From Seminavis robusta (Eukaryota > Bacillariophyta > Bacillariophyceae > Naviculales > Naviculaceae): a stretch of 64,000 nucleotides of DNA. Positions 1-10,746 of the stretch are shown one piece after another. The translations under genes and the position numbers were made by a program. The notes under the pieces are model-generated. The model was not told where the DNA came from, made no database searches, and saw nothing but the letters and a program-made list of their open reading frames with translations. The stretch's first letter is position 1, and every line of letters begins with the position of its first letter. The stretch covers positions 87,529-151,528 of the forward strand of contig CAICTM010000050.1 in assembly GCA_903772945.1 (NCBI GenBank), in the 5' to 3' direction.

Positions 1-1277
1 AGTCTTTTGCCATGTGGCTCCGCTGCTCCTTGAAAGGAAACTGGGTGGTTGCACTACGAAGGCCTTGCCGGTACGGCCCAACTGGGATTGAGAATGATGC
101 TCAGAGATCTCTACCGAAGCCACGCAGCTTGCACGTGGCGAAAGGTAACGCGGTATCCTATCAATATCGGACCTCAGGTGCAGCCGATAATAGTTGACTG
201 AGTTGTAGACTTTGAAAGATTGATCCACCCCCTTTTTGTGTTAGAAAATTAGGGTGCTTTCAAAAACCATCACATAATCCCCCTTTCGACAGAGAACATC
301 AATGACTCTGAGGCTCTTGGTGAGTAAAGATGCCAATCTGGACAGCAACTTGAGCTAAAGCGACTTAGTCGTAGGCAGCTCGATGGCGTGTGGCTACGGT
401 AAAATGGTTGATAAACAGACATAAGAGCCATCCCACTGGAACACAGTTCTTTTCTAGTGAGGTCATGTTTTGACGTGTACCCAAATGTTACATCAAATAC
501 AAACTTTGTTGAGGAGTACATTTTAACACGCCATGAGCTTTGGTAACAAAATGGTTGAAAACGGAGCTGCACTTCCGAATCTAGGTGTCTGATGCCAGAG
601 TTTCACCAAGACCATCCAAACCAGACACGTGAAGTTCATACTGTAGACAAAAGTACAGCCGACACTTATTGTGAGCAGATGTCAGCCATGTGGTCATACA
701 AAGGGTCTTTGTTGAGGGCTAGATTTCTAATGGTGAAAAGCAGCAAGGGGACGAAGAACAATAATAACTTGGTAAGACTCAGTTTGAAGATTTGAAGAGC
801 CTCTTGGAACAGGCCGTCCACGGCACGCACAGTCACTCCAAATGAGATATAAGCTATCAAGGTTGGAATATTTTCAAGGTGACCCTTCTCACTCAAGTCT
901 CTCGTTCCAGGTACCAGGTTCCGGTAGATTGAAAACTTTGGGATGTTTGGGAGAGAACGTGAAACTACAGTGCGGTTTGGCATCTATCCCTGCTTTCAGT
1001 AGAGCGTTCTGGATATGGAAAGGGGTTGTCAAACCTACTTGCATGAGGTAGGTCTAGGTAACTCTGAAATTTTCATCTTTCAATCCTGTGCCATGACATC
1101 AAAAGAACACAGATCGCTCCAAAGCAATATCTCAGGCCAGGGCTTTCTGGATACTCTCAGCTCATATTCTGCTTTTTGGATCTTTCGCATCTAAAACAAT
1201 CATCTATCAACCCTGCATTTCCACAAATATAACTGACAACTGAGTAGCTAGCTAGCCATCCCGCAATTGCCGTCAAG
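1..1277. other. Intergenic, no gene recognised
   Basis: I see no supportable gene here. Open frames are under about 105 codons, overlap on both strands and resemble no family I know. The last 100 bases would hold the promoter and 5' leader of the small secreted peptide gene that follows. Confidence 0.5.
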
Positions 1278-1547
1278 ATGATGAACTTCCTCCTCAATGC
1301 GAACACGTGCCTTCGCCTTTTCGTGGCCCTCCTCTTGGTTGGAGCTGTCGAGTCTGGACCGTTGGCCTATGGCATTTGTCAGACCGGCTGCAATGGTATT
1401 GTGGTTGCCTGTTATGGCGCAGCTGGCTTTACGTTTGGAACTGTCACGGCTGGGGCTGGAATCCCTGCTGCTCTCGTTGCATGCAACACAAGCCTTGGCG
1501 CGTGTATGGCCGCCTGTGTGGCTGCTGGATGTGCCCCTACCCCCTAA
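1278..1547 (+). CDS. Small secreted Cys-rich peptide, Zys3-like
   Basis: This is a single-exon 89-residue protein. The first about 26 residues are a clear secretory signal peptide (hydrophobic core LFVALLLVGAV, likely cut after VES). The mature part of about 63 residues starts GPLAYGICQTGC, is rich in Gly and Ala, and has seven cysteines in CxxxC and CxxxxxxC spacings, with a Pro-Thr-Pro end. Small proteins beginning GPxAYxxCQxxC occur scattered in fungi, nematodes and algae, sometimes annotated as zygote-specific or Zys3-like; that link is from memory and their function is unknown. Two ATG codons are adjacent at the start (1278 and 1281). Overlapping frames on both strands look like shadows, because only this frame gives a signal peptide and a regular cysteine pattern. 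It is expected to be secreted or placed in the cell wall. Confidence 0.75.
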   Translation: MMNFLLNANTCLRLFVALLLVGAVESGPLAYGICQTGCNGIVVACYGAAGFTFGTVTAGAGIPAALVACNTSLGACMAACVAAGCAPTP

Positions 1548-2442
1548 CTGCATGATTGCCTGAAAGATCTGCATGGAATATTTTAATGTTGATGGCCATG
1601 TGTCTCTCTCTGATGCTCTGATGAAAGCTCGGGGAGGGAGCATCCCCATATCAAACATTGGTACCAGTACTATTAATACAGCAAGAAAATACACAAGATG
1701 GCAATAAGGCAGACGGTGAGATCAAAGCAACAACCAGACTTCGTGCACGGTGAGAGGTTCGCAGTTTGCAGACTGGTAGAACTTACATGTTATTTAGAAT
1801 CTGTTGCTGAGCCTTGTAAACATCTCCTCTGATGCCATTTGGACGTACCGGACGCCTACATGTAGACTATGTAACTTGAATCTGTTATTAATACCTGGCA
1901 AGCTCGCTACCCAGCTACACCTATGCATAGAGCTAGCTAGCGGTACGATCGTAGTAGCTGGTGGATGTGTGGGGAGGGCGTCTACGCGTATTATTAATAC
2001 CGTAGTAATTTAGTACCGGTAACTAAAACGGAGCATCCCGAGGAGGCTTTTTCAGAGTTCAGAGCACGAGTGAAGGGGTCTAAAAGCTCGCTGACATCAT
2101 CTACACAATCTACAGTAGAGGTACAGTCGTACCGTAACAACTTTAAAACTTTTGCATAAGTCGAGTGGAATTGCTTACTGTACGAGTATACTGTAGTACA
2201 GCACGCAGCACGAAGATCGGACTAACTCTGCAAAGGGACTGGCCACTGGCCATCAAGTTTCGGTCGATGTACAACAGCGTTGAGGTTCCAATCAATACCT
2301 TCTTTTGTCAGCAGCGCTACTAGTATCACTACTTCCGTCCATTTTAAAACTTTTTCTCTGTCGACGCAAGGTGGTTTCCTTCGCTTGCCATTTTATCAAA
2401 GTAGCAGAATTGCTGGCTACTGCTAGCTAGTAGTTGGAAACC
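1548..2442. other. Intergenic, repeat-rich, no gene recognised
   Basis: There is no coding region I can support. The stretch is AT-rich in its first half and carries short palindromic words (tagctagc near 1931-1940, taccggta near 2013-2020) that recur in other gaps of the window. The end of this stretch must hold the promoter of the LRR gene. Confidence 0.45.
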
Positions 2443-4998
2443 ATGAGCCTTGGCGGGAGAGAGGTTCCACAACAGGTTAATCCTGATGAGCAAACTTTCG
2501 TGTCTGGTCTCACGATAACACAAGACCTGCATGTATTCGGACCATCGTTGTATCCCAGTTTGGATAGAGAAGGTGGGCCGCAGGAACAAGGTACCCAGAA
2601 TCAAGACCACGTGACGAATAAGCCAGTTACCAGCACAAGCTCTGGCCACGAGCGTGAAAGACCAACGGAATTACAAGTTGGAGCGCCACAGGTCGATGGT
2701 GATCATCGGACCTATGGTCCAAATGCCGAGAAGAAGATGAAGGATGAGAAACAAAAGATCGCTGGAGTGAGCGTCGGGGTTGGCCTGCCAACACGACTTG
2801 ACGTATCGAAGCAGGGAATGGGTGTCGACTCAATGCCAGCCAAACAAGTCGCAAAAATCACTGCTGCCGATGTGGCCAGCGAGCACCACATCCTGGCAAT
2901 GGCTTGTTCTTCTACAACGAAACGTACCAGCATGATATCGCCAAGAAAGCTTGGCATTGAGGAAATCAAGATTTCTGGAATGGATTCTAAACCAGCCGCC
3001 AAGACGAAGGCAACAGTTCAAGGTCTCGTCGCAGAAAGCCTTGAAGGGATGGAAAATACATTGCAGGTCAAGGGGTTCTTGCACAGAGAGCGGAGTCTTG
3101 CCATGCGGGGAGTTGTGGAGCAGGGAGGTGCGGCTAACGTCGAGTTGCTGCAAAACACGAGCCACTCTGTAGAGACCAAGGATGGCAAGGTAGGATTTGG
3201 AGTGACGGCAACGGACACCATGGAGGCTACAGCAGTAAACAGCAACGGCCAAGTGATAGCAAGGTTTGACCCAGCGGGCACACCTGGGGCGTACGCTGTT
3301 CAAAAAAATCCAAGCACACAAGCAGACACAGTTGAAAATTGCAAAAGGAAGCGCACTGTGGTTCACGAAAGAAACGCAACTGAGAGGGTTGGGCAAGCAG
3401 AATCTCCATTAAAGCGGGCCATGAACGTGGCAGAATCCACTCATGTTTTCAATCCACTCGATGGATTGATGCCAATACCACGGACCGCAGCAACAAAGTT
3501 GGAGCAAGCCAATACCGTGCGTCCCGGAGCATATTCTGCCACACCAGGGATAGAACTGCAGAGAGCCGCCACTCTGAACCGTTCACTAGTGGGAGCTCCG
3601 TCTTCAAGTGACTTCACAGTTGGCAGTGGAGATGATGATGATCACGATCATGAGCTCCCCTTTCCTTCATCCAGCATCACTAGAGGAACAATCGATGACT
3701 ACGCTACTAGCTGTCATGTGGATATGGATGCATTAGAAGTGCATCAGGCGCCTGATCCAGACCTGCATGTAGAGGAGGCCGAGATTGTCCCTGAATCTAC
3801 TGATGTTGATTTACACGAGCAGACACCAGGACTACAAGAAGAAGCAATCATGGGGAAAATCATGACAGAGCCCCAAACGCCAAACCACAACATTCCCTAC
3901 CTTGTCCTTCTCATTGGGGTGGTTTTAGGTGCTGCCGTGGTCCTGTTGGTAGTGGTCTTACTGGGTAATGGCAACAACCAAGCTACTCAAGAATCAGGAA
4001 TGGTTCAAGATGTGCCAATGAATGCAACTGCTCATGGCATAGACACTCTTGAACCCATCATTCTTCCACCCTTTCAAGAAGGCCTTCCTCAGAGAGTCTT
4101 GGACAGCCTCCAAGACCCCAACACACCTTTTTATCGGGCAAACAGATGGGTGATCCGTGATCCCTATGTAGACACATATCCCCCTATGAGACAAACGCAA
4201 AGATTCTACATGGCAATGTACTACTATGCAATGGCTGGGGAGTATTGGCTGAACAACGAAGGTTGGCTTGATTATGGTGTCCCAGAATGTGACTGGTGGA
4301 CCCAAAAGGATCCAAAGTACAATGAATTTGACAACTTGAGTGCCTGTGATGAAGATGGCAACTTGGTCAAGTTCAACCTTGCTGGGAACAATCTGACTGG
4401 GCTCTTTCCAGTTGTGAACAAGTTCATTTCAACCATTCGCACCTTCAATATGGAGGACAACTTCTTTTCAGGTGATGTCCCTGCATCTGCAGAAATGCCA
4501 GAGCTGGATGTCTTTATCATGGCAAATAATAAACTCGATGGAAGACTTTTAGTGGATGGAGGATTTGTGACATTCAAGCAGAGAATCATCAAGACTAATG
4601 GAAACCAATTGTTTGGACAGGCCGGACCCATTTTCCAATATCTCCCTCTACTGGAGCATTTGGACAGCACAAGCAACAGGTTTGATGGGCCAATTCTAGG
4701 CCTTGCGCATGCAGCCAACTTGAAGCAGTTGAGGAATGGTGACAACCTTTTCACTGGGGCCATCCCAAGTGAGATAGGTTTGCTCCATGAGAAGCTAGAA
4801 GAAGTTGACTTTGGAGGAAATCCAATGTCTGGGGGGCTTCCTTCTGAGTTGGGTCTGCTGACAAAACTGACGAAATTGAACATCTCCCATACATCCTTTT
4901 CTGGCAAGATACCACAAGGGTTGTGTGAGTTGGTTTTGGTTGGCCAATTGGAACTTATTGCAAACTGCAGCCAAGTGGAATGTTGTAGTTTCAGATGA
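2443..4998 (+). CDS. Leucine-rich-repeat single-pass membrane protein
   Basis: This is an intronless 851-residue protein. The open frame extends upstream only through a TTG, so the first ATG (2443) is taken as the start. Residues 1 to about 480 are hydrophilic, Ser/Thr/Glu-rich and probably disordered, with an acidic patch (DDDDHDHE). One strong membrane segment, LVLLIGVVLGAAVVLLVVVL, lies near residues 485-510. After it comes a linker with WLNNEGWLDY and Cys pairs typical of the diatom LRR N-cap. About six LRR units of the plant type follow (LAGNNLTGLFP, NPMSGGLPSELG, SHTSFSGKIP). The protein ends in a Cys cap, CSQVECCSF. Diatoms carry many such genes. Role unproven: surface recognition, with the LRR outside and the long N-terminus in the cytosol, is an inference. 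Some middle repeats (around residues 705-760) are degenerate. Confidence 0.85.
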   Translation: MSLGGREVPQQVNPDEQTFVSGLTITQDLHVFGPSLYPSLDREGGPQEQGTQNQDHVTNKPVTSTSSGHERERPTELQVGAPQVDGDHRTYGPNAEKKMKDEKQKIAGVSVGVGLPTRLDVSKQGMGVDSMPAKQVAKITAADVASEHHILAMACSSTTKRTSMISPRKLGIEEIKISGMDSKPAAKTKATVQGLVAESLEGMENTLQVKGFLHRERSLAMRGVVEQGGAANVELLQNTSHSVETKDGKVGFGVTATDTMEATAVNSNGQVIARFDPAGTPGAYAVQKNPSTQADTVENCKRKRTVVHERNATERVGQAESPLKRAMNVAESTHVFNPLDGLMPIPRTAATKLEQANTVRPGAYSATPGIELQRAATLNRSLVGAPSSSDFTVGSGDDDDHDHELPFPSSSITRGTIDDYATSCHVDMDALEVHQAPDPDLHVEEAEIVPESTDVDLHEQTPGLQEEAIMGKIMTEPQTPNHNIPYLVLLIGVVLGAAVVLLVVVLLGNGNNQATQESGMVQDVPMNATAHGIDTLEPIILPPFQEGLPQRVLDSLQDPNTPFYRANRWVIRDPYVDTYPPMRQTQRFYMAMYYYAMAGEYWLNNEGWLDYGVPECDWWTQKDPKYNEFDNLSACDEDGNLVKFNLAGNNLTGLFPVVNKFISTIRTFNMEDNFFSGDVPASAEMPELDVFIMANNKLDGRLLVDGGFVTFKQRIIKTNGNQLFGQAGPIFQYLPLLEHLDSTSNRFDGPILGLAHAANLKQLRNGDNLFTGAIPSEIGLLHEKLEEVDFGGNPMSGGLPSELGLLTKLTKLNISHTSFSGKIPQGLCELVLVGQLELIANCSQVECCSFR

Positions 4999-5504
4999 CG
5001 TTCTTTATCAAGGTTCAGGTACCCATTGCCTGAGACGGGACTTAATGTTTCCCGAGGGTCCAAAGGAACCTCCACGCTTGCTAGCTAGCTAGCTTTGGTC
5101 TTGTACAGCCACATATCCCGTTTATCAGTTTTATCAGTGTTTATCATTGTAGACGATTTTAAAAACCACTCTCAACGTTTGCTACCGGTAGCCAGCCAGC
5201 CACTGACAAACTGTTTGTTCACTCTTCTACTAAATCGGATGTTGTGACGGGCTGTTGGTATTTCTATGATGCTACAGCCAGCCTTGTCGTTGGGCTTATG
5301 CCGAACCTAACGAAAGCTAAGAGTATTAGACCATAAAAGCGAGAGCCTATTCATCGGAGTTTGTAACAAACTGGACCCTTCACGGTTTCTGGTTATCTTT
5401 TGGGTAAACAAGGATTGGTTCAATACCGGCGTTATCACTATAGATTCTTATGAATATAACATGAACAAATTCCGCCATCTCGACTACTGTCTAGCCAGCC
5501 TTAT
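4999..5504. other. Intergenic with a (CTAG)n run
   Basis: I see no gene. A perfect (CTAG)n run sits at 5081-5092 and the palindrome TACCGGTA occurs near 5184-5191. The region lies between the LRR gene and the 3' end of the minus-strand decaying gene. Confidence 0.45.
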
Positions 5505-6024
5505 TCACAGCCGCCGTCGATGCAGTATCTGTAGCATTGGCCTCACATCCTTCCACTGCCAACTTAATATCACGGAACTGAAACAGGAAAGCAATCGCAG
5601 TGGCTGATTCGCAGGATTTGGGACTATCCGGGCAACTGGTGAGGACAGTGGTCTCTCCAGGGCAGAGTTGACAGTGATGAGCTCGACATCCATTAATGTT
5701 GCAGAAAACCACTTCTTTTTGGCCCGCAGCCAATTTCAAAGGTCTCATTGTAGGGCGTACCGGTACCAATGTCCTCAAGGAGTTGATCCGTAAACTGGAC
5801 CTTTTCTGGAAGGAAGTAGTCAGTGTCTGGATGCTTATTCCAAGTCATGTGCTCAGTGTTGACAAGGAACTCGACCTCGTCATAGGTATAATGTGCATCG
5901 CAGTCCAAAGTCACCTGAAATTGAGTGATTTTGGTGCAGCTGCAGTTGAAGGGTTTCACAACTTGACCACCCGCTTCGGCAATGAAATTGCTCAAAGATT
6001 CCGTCATGGTTTCCTCGATAGATG

Positions 6025-6062
6025 TCCGGTCGGCACAAAGTCCTCCGGTCGGCACAAAGTCC
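6025..6062. repeat. 19-bp perfect tandem duplication
   Basis: Two adjacent identical 19-base copies (6025-6043 and 6044-6062), unit TCCGGTCGGCACAAAGTCC on the plus strand. The length is 3n+1, so it shifts the minus-strand frame of the gene it lies in. Confidence 0.95.
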
Positions 6063-6135
6063 TCGATGGTCTGACATGTGACATCCTCCGCTTCATCCGT
6101 CTCTTGGTACCGGTAGGGGACGACGGTGATGCCAT

Positions 6136-6161
6136 CGTCGAGGATTATCGTCGAGGATTAT
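6136..6161. repeat. 13-bp perfect tandem duplication
   Basis: Two adjacent identical copies of CGTCGAGGATTAT (6136-6148 and 6149-6161). It lies directly beside the likely 3' splice site of the decaying minus-strand gene. With one copy removed, the exon after the CAG would read in frame. Confidence 0.95.
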
Positions 6162-6327
6162 CTGACGGATTAAGAGTCCAATATCCTCCTCTTCACATGT
6201 GGCTTCATTTTATCGGTTAGACCAAGAAACTTACTTGTCCTCCGGAACAGATCCAAGCATCCACGTGTTTTAAAAAGATCCAAAAGGCACGAATGAGCTT
6301 TTGGCCCTGACGCTTGCCGTATTTCAT

Positions 6328-6589
6328 AGCTCTTGCGGTACCGGTACACGGTACTAGCTAGTCTACCTAGCTAGTAGGTACCGGTACCAGCGAGATCGCG
6401 ATGACGTCGAAAAATGAGGGGTGAAGGTACGTGATGGCAACAACCAACGATTGGGTTACCACATTGTTGCAATCTGAATGAAGACACCAAAACACTTCAA
6501 ATGATTGAGTTAGGGCGCATAAGAAGCTGGCTGAATTAGGTATTGCGGGAAAACGTAAAGTTTGCATCAGACGGATACGCTAAACAGAG
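6328..6589. promoter_or_regulatory. Divergent upstream region of lipase gene
   Basis: This 262-base gap separates the decaying gene from the lipase start. It is dense in GGTACCGGTAC and CTAGCTAG words (6338-6390). No defined element is recognised; calling it a promoter rests on position only. Confidence 0.3.
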
Positions 6590-8326
6590 ATGAAAAAGAG
6601 GAATTTCAGCTGGATTCTTGGCTTGTTCGAGATGATGTTTTTGGCATCTGCTTATCCAGGCTTTCAAAGGGCACTGCTTCGAAGTACACGCCGAGGGCCC
6701 GTCTTAGATTCCTCCTTTCGATACTTGGCTTGTGCTACCCAAAAAACAAACAACAGATGGCAACGACAGAGCCAACCACAATCTACCTTGGAATCGGAGA
6801 AAGTCCAGGGGAAGCTGGCAGATGAGAAACAGCAAAACGTTTCAAATCAAACAGAATCCATCAGTCAATTGACCAACTCCTCCAACAACAGCACTACTCC
6901 TTCGTTTTTGTCCAGATCCATGCGCTCTCTGCGAAAAGGTGCCGGAGCAGTGACATCCACGGCGGGATTTCTTTCCAGCTCGGCAACCTCCATGGCGACG
7001 GATCAAAAACAATGGCATCGAAGTCGACCTCTCGTCGAAGCCTTTCAACTCTTCCTCAATTCCAGTGGCATTGACCTAGAGCTTTCACAGTCACTCAATT
7101 ATCATCTACTCCGAAACATCGTCGTCTTGGGACGTATCCAACAGAGACTCTTCAGTGTCAAGAGCCGCAGAGATCAGGCCAAAGCCACCACCACAAGGAA
7201 CAACAATAAGATTCCCACACGCGAGGAAGCTCTCCGGTACATGAGATATGCCACGGCCGTGTATGGATCTACCATGATTGCCGCCGCCGAAATGGATGCC
7301 AGAGGAATTGTCGATACACGGCTTTCCCCACTCACCCAAACACGCATCAGTGAGCATATCAATGTACCCGAAGAAGACATTGTACTGGTGGACGTCGACT
7401 ATGACGGTGATGGCAAACATTTGAGACATTTTGTCGCGGTGGATCATGCCAATCGCAAAATTGTACTGGCCATTAGGGGAACATTCAACTTGGCGGAAAT
7501 TGTCGTGGATGTGGCGGCATTCTCTCGTAAGTTGACACACGGTTTTGTTTGATTGAAATTGTCAAAAAGTTCAACTCGATTTCTTCGCAAACTCATCACA
7601 TACAATCTGCAAATTACACGTCTATTGCGGCAAGGTCCGTGCTTTGGTGGAGAAGCCCATTCGGAAATGATGACAATGGCAGAACGAGTCTGGACCAATG
7701 CTGGAGGCACCATCCGATATTTTCTCAAAAAGCATGAAGATTATGAGTTAATTGTCACGGGGCACAGCCTTGGTGCTGGATGTGGTTGTCTGCTGACTAT
7801 CATGTGTCAAAACCAAGGAGGTCGGCTCATTGAAGGTCGAAAGATGCGTTGTTTTGCCTATGCAGCTCCACCCGTCTTTACCCCACTCATGCTGGTGCCA
7901 CAGGCCGTACAATCTACTATCAACTATATTCATGAAGAGGACGTGGTGCCGTTTTTGTCGGTCGATTCGGTGCGACATGTCTTTGCGTCCATCCGGGCTA
8001 TTGAAGATTACATGCAAGGTTCCATGAGCCGATATGAACGTGTCAAACTTGCCATGGGAATCACAGAGCCCAACGAAGATCTCATTGAAGCGGTGCGAAT
8101 AGCCAGCAGCAAGCGATTGGTACCCAAAAAGGGTGCACCGGTTTTGTCCATTCCGGCCGCATCAACGATCTGGATGAACGAACAAGAGGACGGTTCCTAC
8201 GACTACGAAATTTGCGATCCAGCTGCCTTGTCCAAGTTGGGGCCCGTCCTGTCAACTCGAATGGTGGAACATCATCTGCCACCACGCTACGAACATGCCT
8301 TTGAGAATCTTAACCTCGATCCATAG
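6590..8326 (+). CDS. Class 3 lipase, diacylglycerol-lipase-like
   Basis: Two exons, 6590-7526 and 7635-8326, give 542 residues. The 108-nt intron starts GTAAGT, splits an Arg codon and joins the strand AIRGTFNLAEIVVDVAAFS to the following CFGGEAH segment, as in sn1-specific diacylglycerol lipases. The nucleophile elbow is GHSLGAG, with Ser near residue 356; an Asp and a His of the triad should follow (candidates include the EEDVVP segment and a downstream His), but I did not fix them. The N-terminus is a signal peptide ending LASAYPGF. This loosely resembles the diatom plastid ASAF motif with Tyr at +1, so entry to the secretory route or plastid is possible. Activity expected: hydrolysis of acylglycerol or membrane lipid esters. 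The 3' end is convergent with the sulfatase, 54 bases away. Confidence 0.85.
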
Positions 8327-8380
8327 AGCGGGCGACGAGAAATAGTCGAAAAACATGGTCAAAGGATGCATTAAGAGATT

Positions 8381-10171
8381 TTAGTCGGAAACTCCAATCT
8401 CCACATCCACACTTGCTGTTGTTGTTGTAGCAAAAGCATGCGTTCCGGATGACGCGTCTCGGCAAGTCTTTCCTCGACAGATTCGTAGCTCTTCTAAACG
8501 CCTTTCATAGCGGATCTTTTGTTCTACTGTCAAGGATGACGCTGCGTTGTTCAATTCCCAAGGATCTGTCATCAAATCGTAGTACTCCACAAAGTTTTCA
8601 TCATCCAAAAAGCGGCAGTAGATGCTGTTTTCTTCTTCTTGCAAATGCGCTTGTGATGAACCACTAGCAGCAATAGTGCGGACACAATGATAGGTGTTGT
8701 TTGACCAGTCCCCCATGTGATAGTCAGGGTCGCCCTGTTTGGGAGCAGGACAGCCCCAAAAGTTGTCGCATTGAGCATATCCCCGTCCGTGGTAGGAGAC
8801 TAAAAAGTCCTGTCGCCAAGGGTCATCTTGCTTTGCTGCACCACTATCAAGGATGACTGGAAGAAACGAGGTCCCATCCATATTGTCTACTGCATCTCTT
8901 ACTTGCTCAATGACAGCAGACTTCATTTCCCCATTCTTCATTGCCTTGAGTGCCATGTCTGCCATGGTGGGAGCAATGTCCACGTTCAGCACAATATGGC
9001 TGGAGGTTTTATTGGCTGGTACACCAGGACCGGTGACAATGAAGGGTACTCGGATATCATTCTCGTACAGTTGTCGTTTATCGTAGCTCAATCGATGTTG
9101 TCCCAATTGCCATCCATTATCTGATGTGTAGATGATCCAGGTGTTGTCATAGACTCCAGCATTTTGCAGGGCTTGAACAAACAGTTCAATGTGATTGTCG
9201 ACGCTAAGCAATGCTTCTGTTCGATTTTGGTAGACTTGATTCATCCACTCTTCTGTAGAGGCATCAATGGGCGCCAGCCATCGCATCATCCAATGTTTAG
9301 ACTGCTGATTTTCTGTTGAAGCGTTGTAGTTTGGTGTTTTGATCACCTCCAAACCATCATATTCATGTTCAGACCAAGGGGCTGGTGTGAAAGGCATGTG
9401 TGCTGTGGGCCAGGCAGCCACAGCCAAGAACGGTTTGTCAGGTGTTTTGACAAATTCTTGAATGCTTTCAAGGGTCCAATTTGCAACCAAGTCAGGAAAG
9501 TAATCGCTTGGATAATCATGGCCATGCCGAATAGTTTCTCCAGTGGTTGCTCCACTTCTTGTGGACTTGACAACTCCATAATTGTAGTACTGCGAATTGC
9601 CAATCAATCCCAACCACCTATTCCAGCCTGGAGGAACCCGTGAACAGCCAGGTGATCGTGTGCCATTCTTGTACCGTTGACAACCAGGAGATCCAGGAAT
9701 GCCATACATGTTGAGGTACTTGCCGGCATAGGATGTTTGATACCCCAAGCTTTGCAAGACGGTAGCAAAGGAGTTTTGTTCAGCATCTTCTTGCCAATAG
9801 GGGCCATTGCAATTCCCTTCCACAGTGTTATTCAGGGCACCACCATTATGCAAATATCTACCACTGACAATGGATGACCTGGAAGGACAACAAATAGGGG
9901 TGTGCACAAACCCATTCTCAAAAGTCACGCCTCTCTGTTTCAAGAGTCGTTCCAGTTTTGGCATGTGTGACATTCCTCCCACAAGAGCATCTTGGTCATC
10001 AGTCAGCAACAAGAGAATATTGGGCAGCCTACTTTTCTTAGTGCCGCTATCTTTTCTGTTGGTGGTAGAAGCACCAGCTGCAACAGCGAATGGCGGCGAC
10101 AGATACAGACAAGCCAGGACTATGATACAAAGACCTCGGCCATGCCTTGTAGTAGAAAAGGAGCACATCAT
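8381..10171 (-). CDS. Secreted sulfatase, N-acetylglucosamine-6-sulfatase type
   Basis: A single exon encodes 596 residues. It has an N-terminal signal peptide (LCIIVLACLYLSPPFAVAAG), then the metal-binding LLLTDDQD. The sulfatase signature ICCPSRSSIVSGRY follows, whose Cys is converted to formylglycine in active enzymes. Later comes DNGWQLGQHRL with a conserved Asp-Asn and His, then YDKRQLYENDIRVPFI. The order and spacing, including GGALNNTVEGNC just after the signature, match lysosomal GNS and extracellular Sulf enzymes. It should remove sulfate from sulfated polysaccharides, either self-made or taken from the surroundings; the exact substrate cannot be read. All main catalytic motifs look intact. 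It is convergent with the lipase gene. Confidence 0.9.
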   Translation of the reverse strand: MMCSFSTTRHGRGLCIIVLACLYLSPPFAVAAGASTTNRKDSGTKKSRLPNILLLLTDDQDALVGGMSHMPKLERLLKQRGVTFENGFVHTPICCPSRSSIVSGRYLHNGGALNNTVEGNCNGPYWQEDAEQNSFATVLQSLGYQTSYAGKYLNMYGIPGSPGCQRYKNGTRSPGCSRVPPGWNRWLGLIGNSQYYNYGVVKSTRSGATTGETIRHGHDYPSDYFPDLVANWTLESIQEFVKTPDKPFLAVAAWPTAHMPFTPAPWSEHEYDGLEVIKTPNYNASTENQQSKHWMMRWLAPIDASTEEWMNQVYQNRTEALLSVDNHIELFVQALQNAGVYDNTWIIYTSDNGWQLGQHRLSYDKRQLYENDIRVPFIVTGPGVPANKTSSHIVLNVDIAPTMADMALKAMKNGEMKSAVIEQVRDAVDNMDGTSFLPVILDSGAAKQDDPWRQDFLVSYHGRGYAQCDNFWGCPAPKQGDPDYHMGDWSNNTYHCVRTIAASGSSQAHLQEEENSIYCRFLDDENFVEYYDLMTDPWELNNAASSLTVEQKIRYERRLEELRICRGKTCRDASSGTHAFATTTTASVDVEIGVSD

Positions 10172-10746
10172 CAGATACCTCGGTTTGACTTATTCCGTGA
10201 GCCACAACTCGTAGCCTTCGTGATTTTCTGACTTCTGGCTGGCCCTTGAATTCACAGACGCTTGACCCAAAGACTGGAAACAAGAGGTGAATCGATAATC
10301 GATCGTTTCGCGGAGGCTCAGAAGCTGAGATAGACCCTTAGACAACCTCTCTCTTGTTCGTTCCTCTATTGCTGCACTTGGGCTGGCTACTCCGCAGCGC
10401 AAATGCGGACAGTCCTCATTTACTACTTAGTTTTAAGAAACCAGGCAACCTAACATTAGCTAGTAACATGGGGTGGCTTGATGGATCAACACAGATCCAG
10501 CGTAAAAAAGATATCAGCCCGTTGAGCTGCTTACAGCCAGACGTGGTTAGGTTCCCTTGGCTTATCTGCTTGCCGGTCAGGGACCAGGACGCCTGAGGAC
10601 CCTCCTGGCTTCAAGGTCTGGGTCGTCCCAAGCAGAAGCAAGACTGCAATTTGCATGTAGCTTAAGCAGATGCTCCATATCATAAACTGGGACAGGTAAA
10701 AGGCTTGCAGCTCTCAACAACACCTTCAGATTTCACCTCGCGCAAC
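10172..10746. other. Divergent intergenic between sulfatase and small membrane gene
   Basis: No gene seen. The gap presumably holds the promoters of the leftward sulfatase and the rightward two-TM protein. No specific element is recognised. Confidence 0.4.

Larger units (their letters stand above)
5505..6327 (-). pseudogene. Decaying Cys-rich protein gene, unknown family
   Basis: A possible first exon (6327 down to 6235) reads MKYGKRQGQKLIRAFWIFLK and ends at a good GTAAGT donor. A 73-nt intron would end at a CAG at 6162-6164. The body (6161 to 5505) reads as an acidic, Cys-containing protein only if the frame changes at least three times. Two changes sit on perfect tandem duplications whose lengths are not multiples of three: 13 bp at 6136-6161 and 19 bp at 6025-6062. 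A third falls near an A5 run at about 5722. The downstream frame keeps a regular cysteine pattern (CNINGCRAHHCQLC), which argues that this was once coding. No family is recognised. The alternative is that frames are bridged by unrecognised introns. Confidence 0.45.

Noticed and set aside
1248-1694. 148-codon minus-strand frame over the secreted peptide gene
   Set aside because: The plus strand gives a signal peptide and regular cysteines; the minus frame has neither.
4272-5075. 267-codon minus-strand frame opposite the LRR gene
   Set aside because: It is the antisense of LRR repeats, with no start context or family resemblance.
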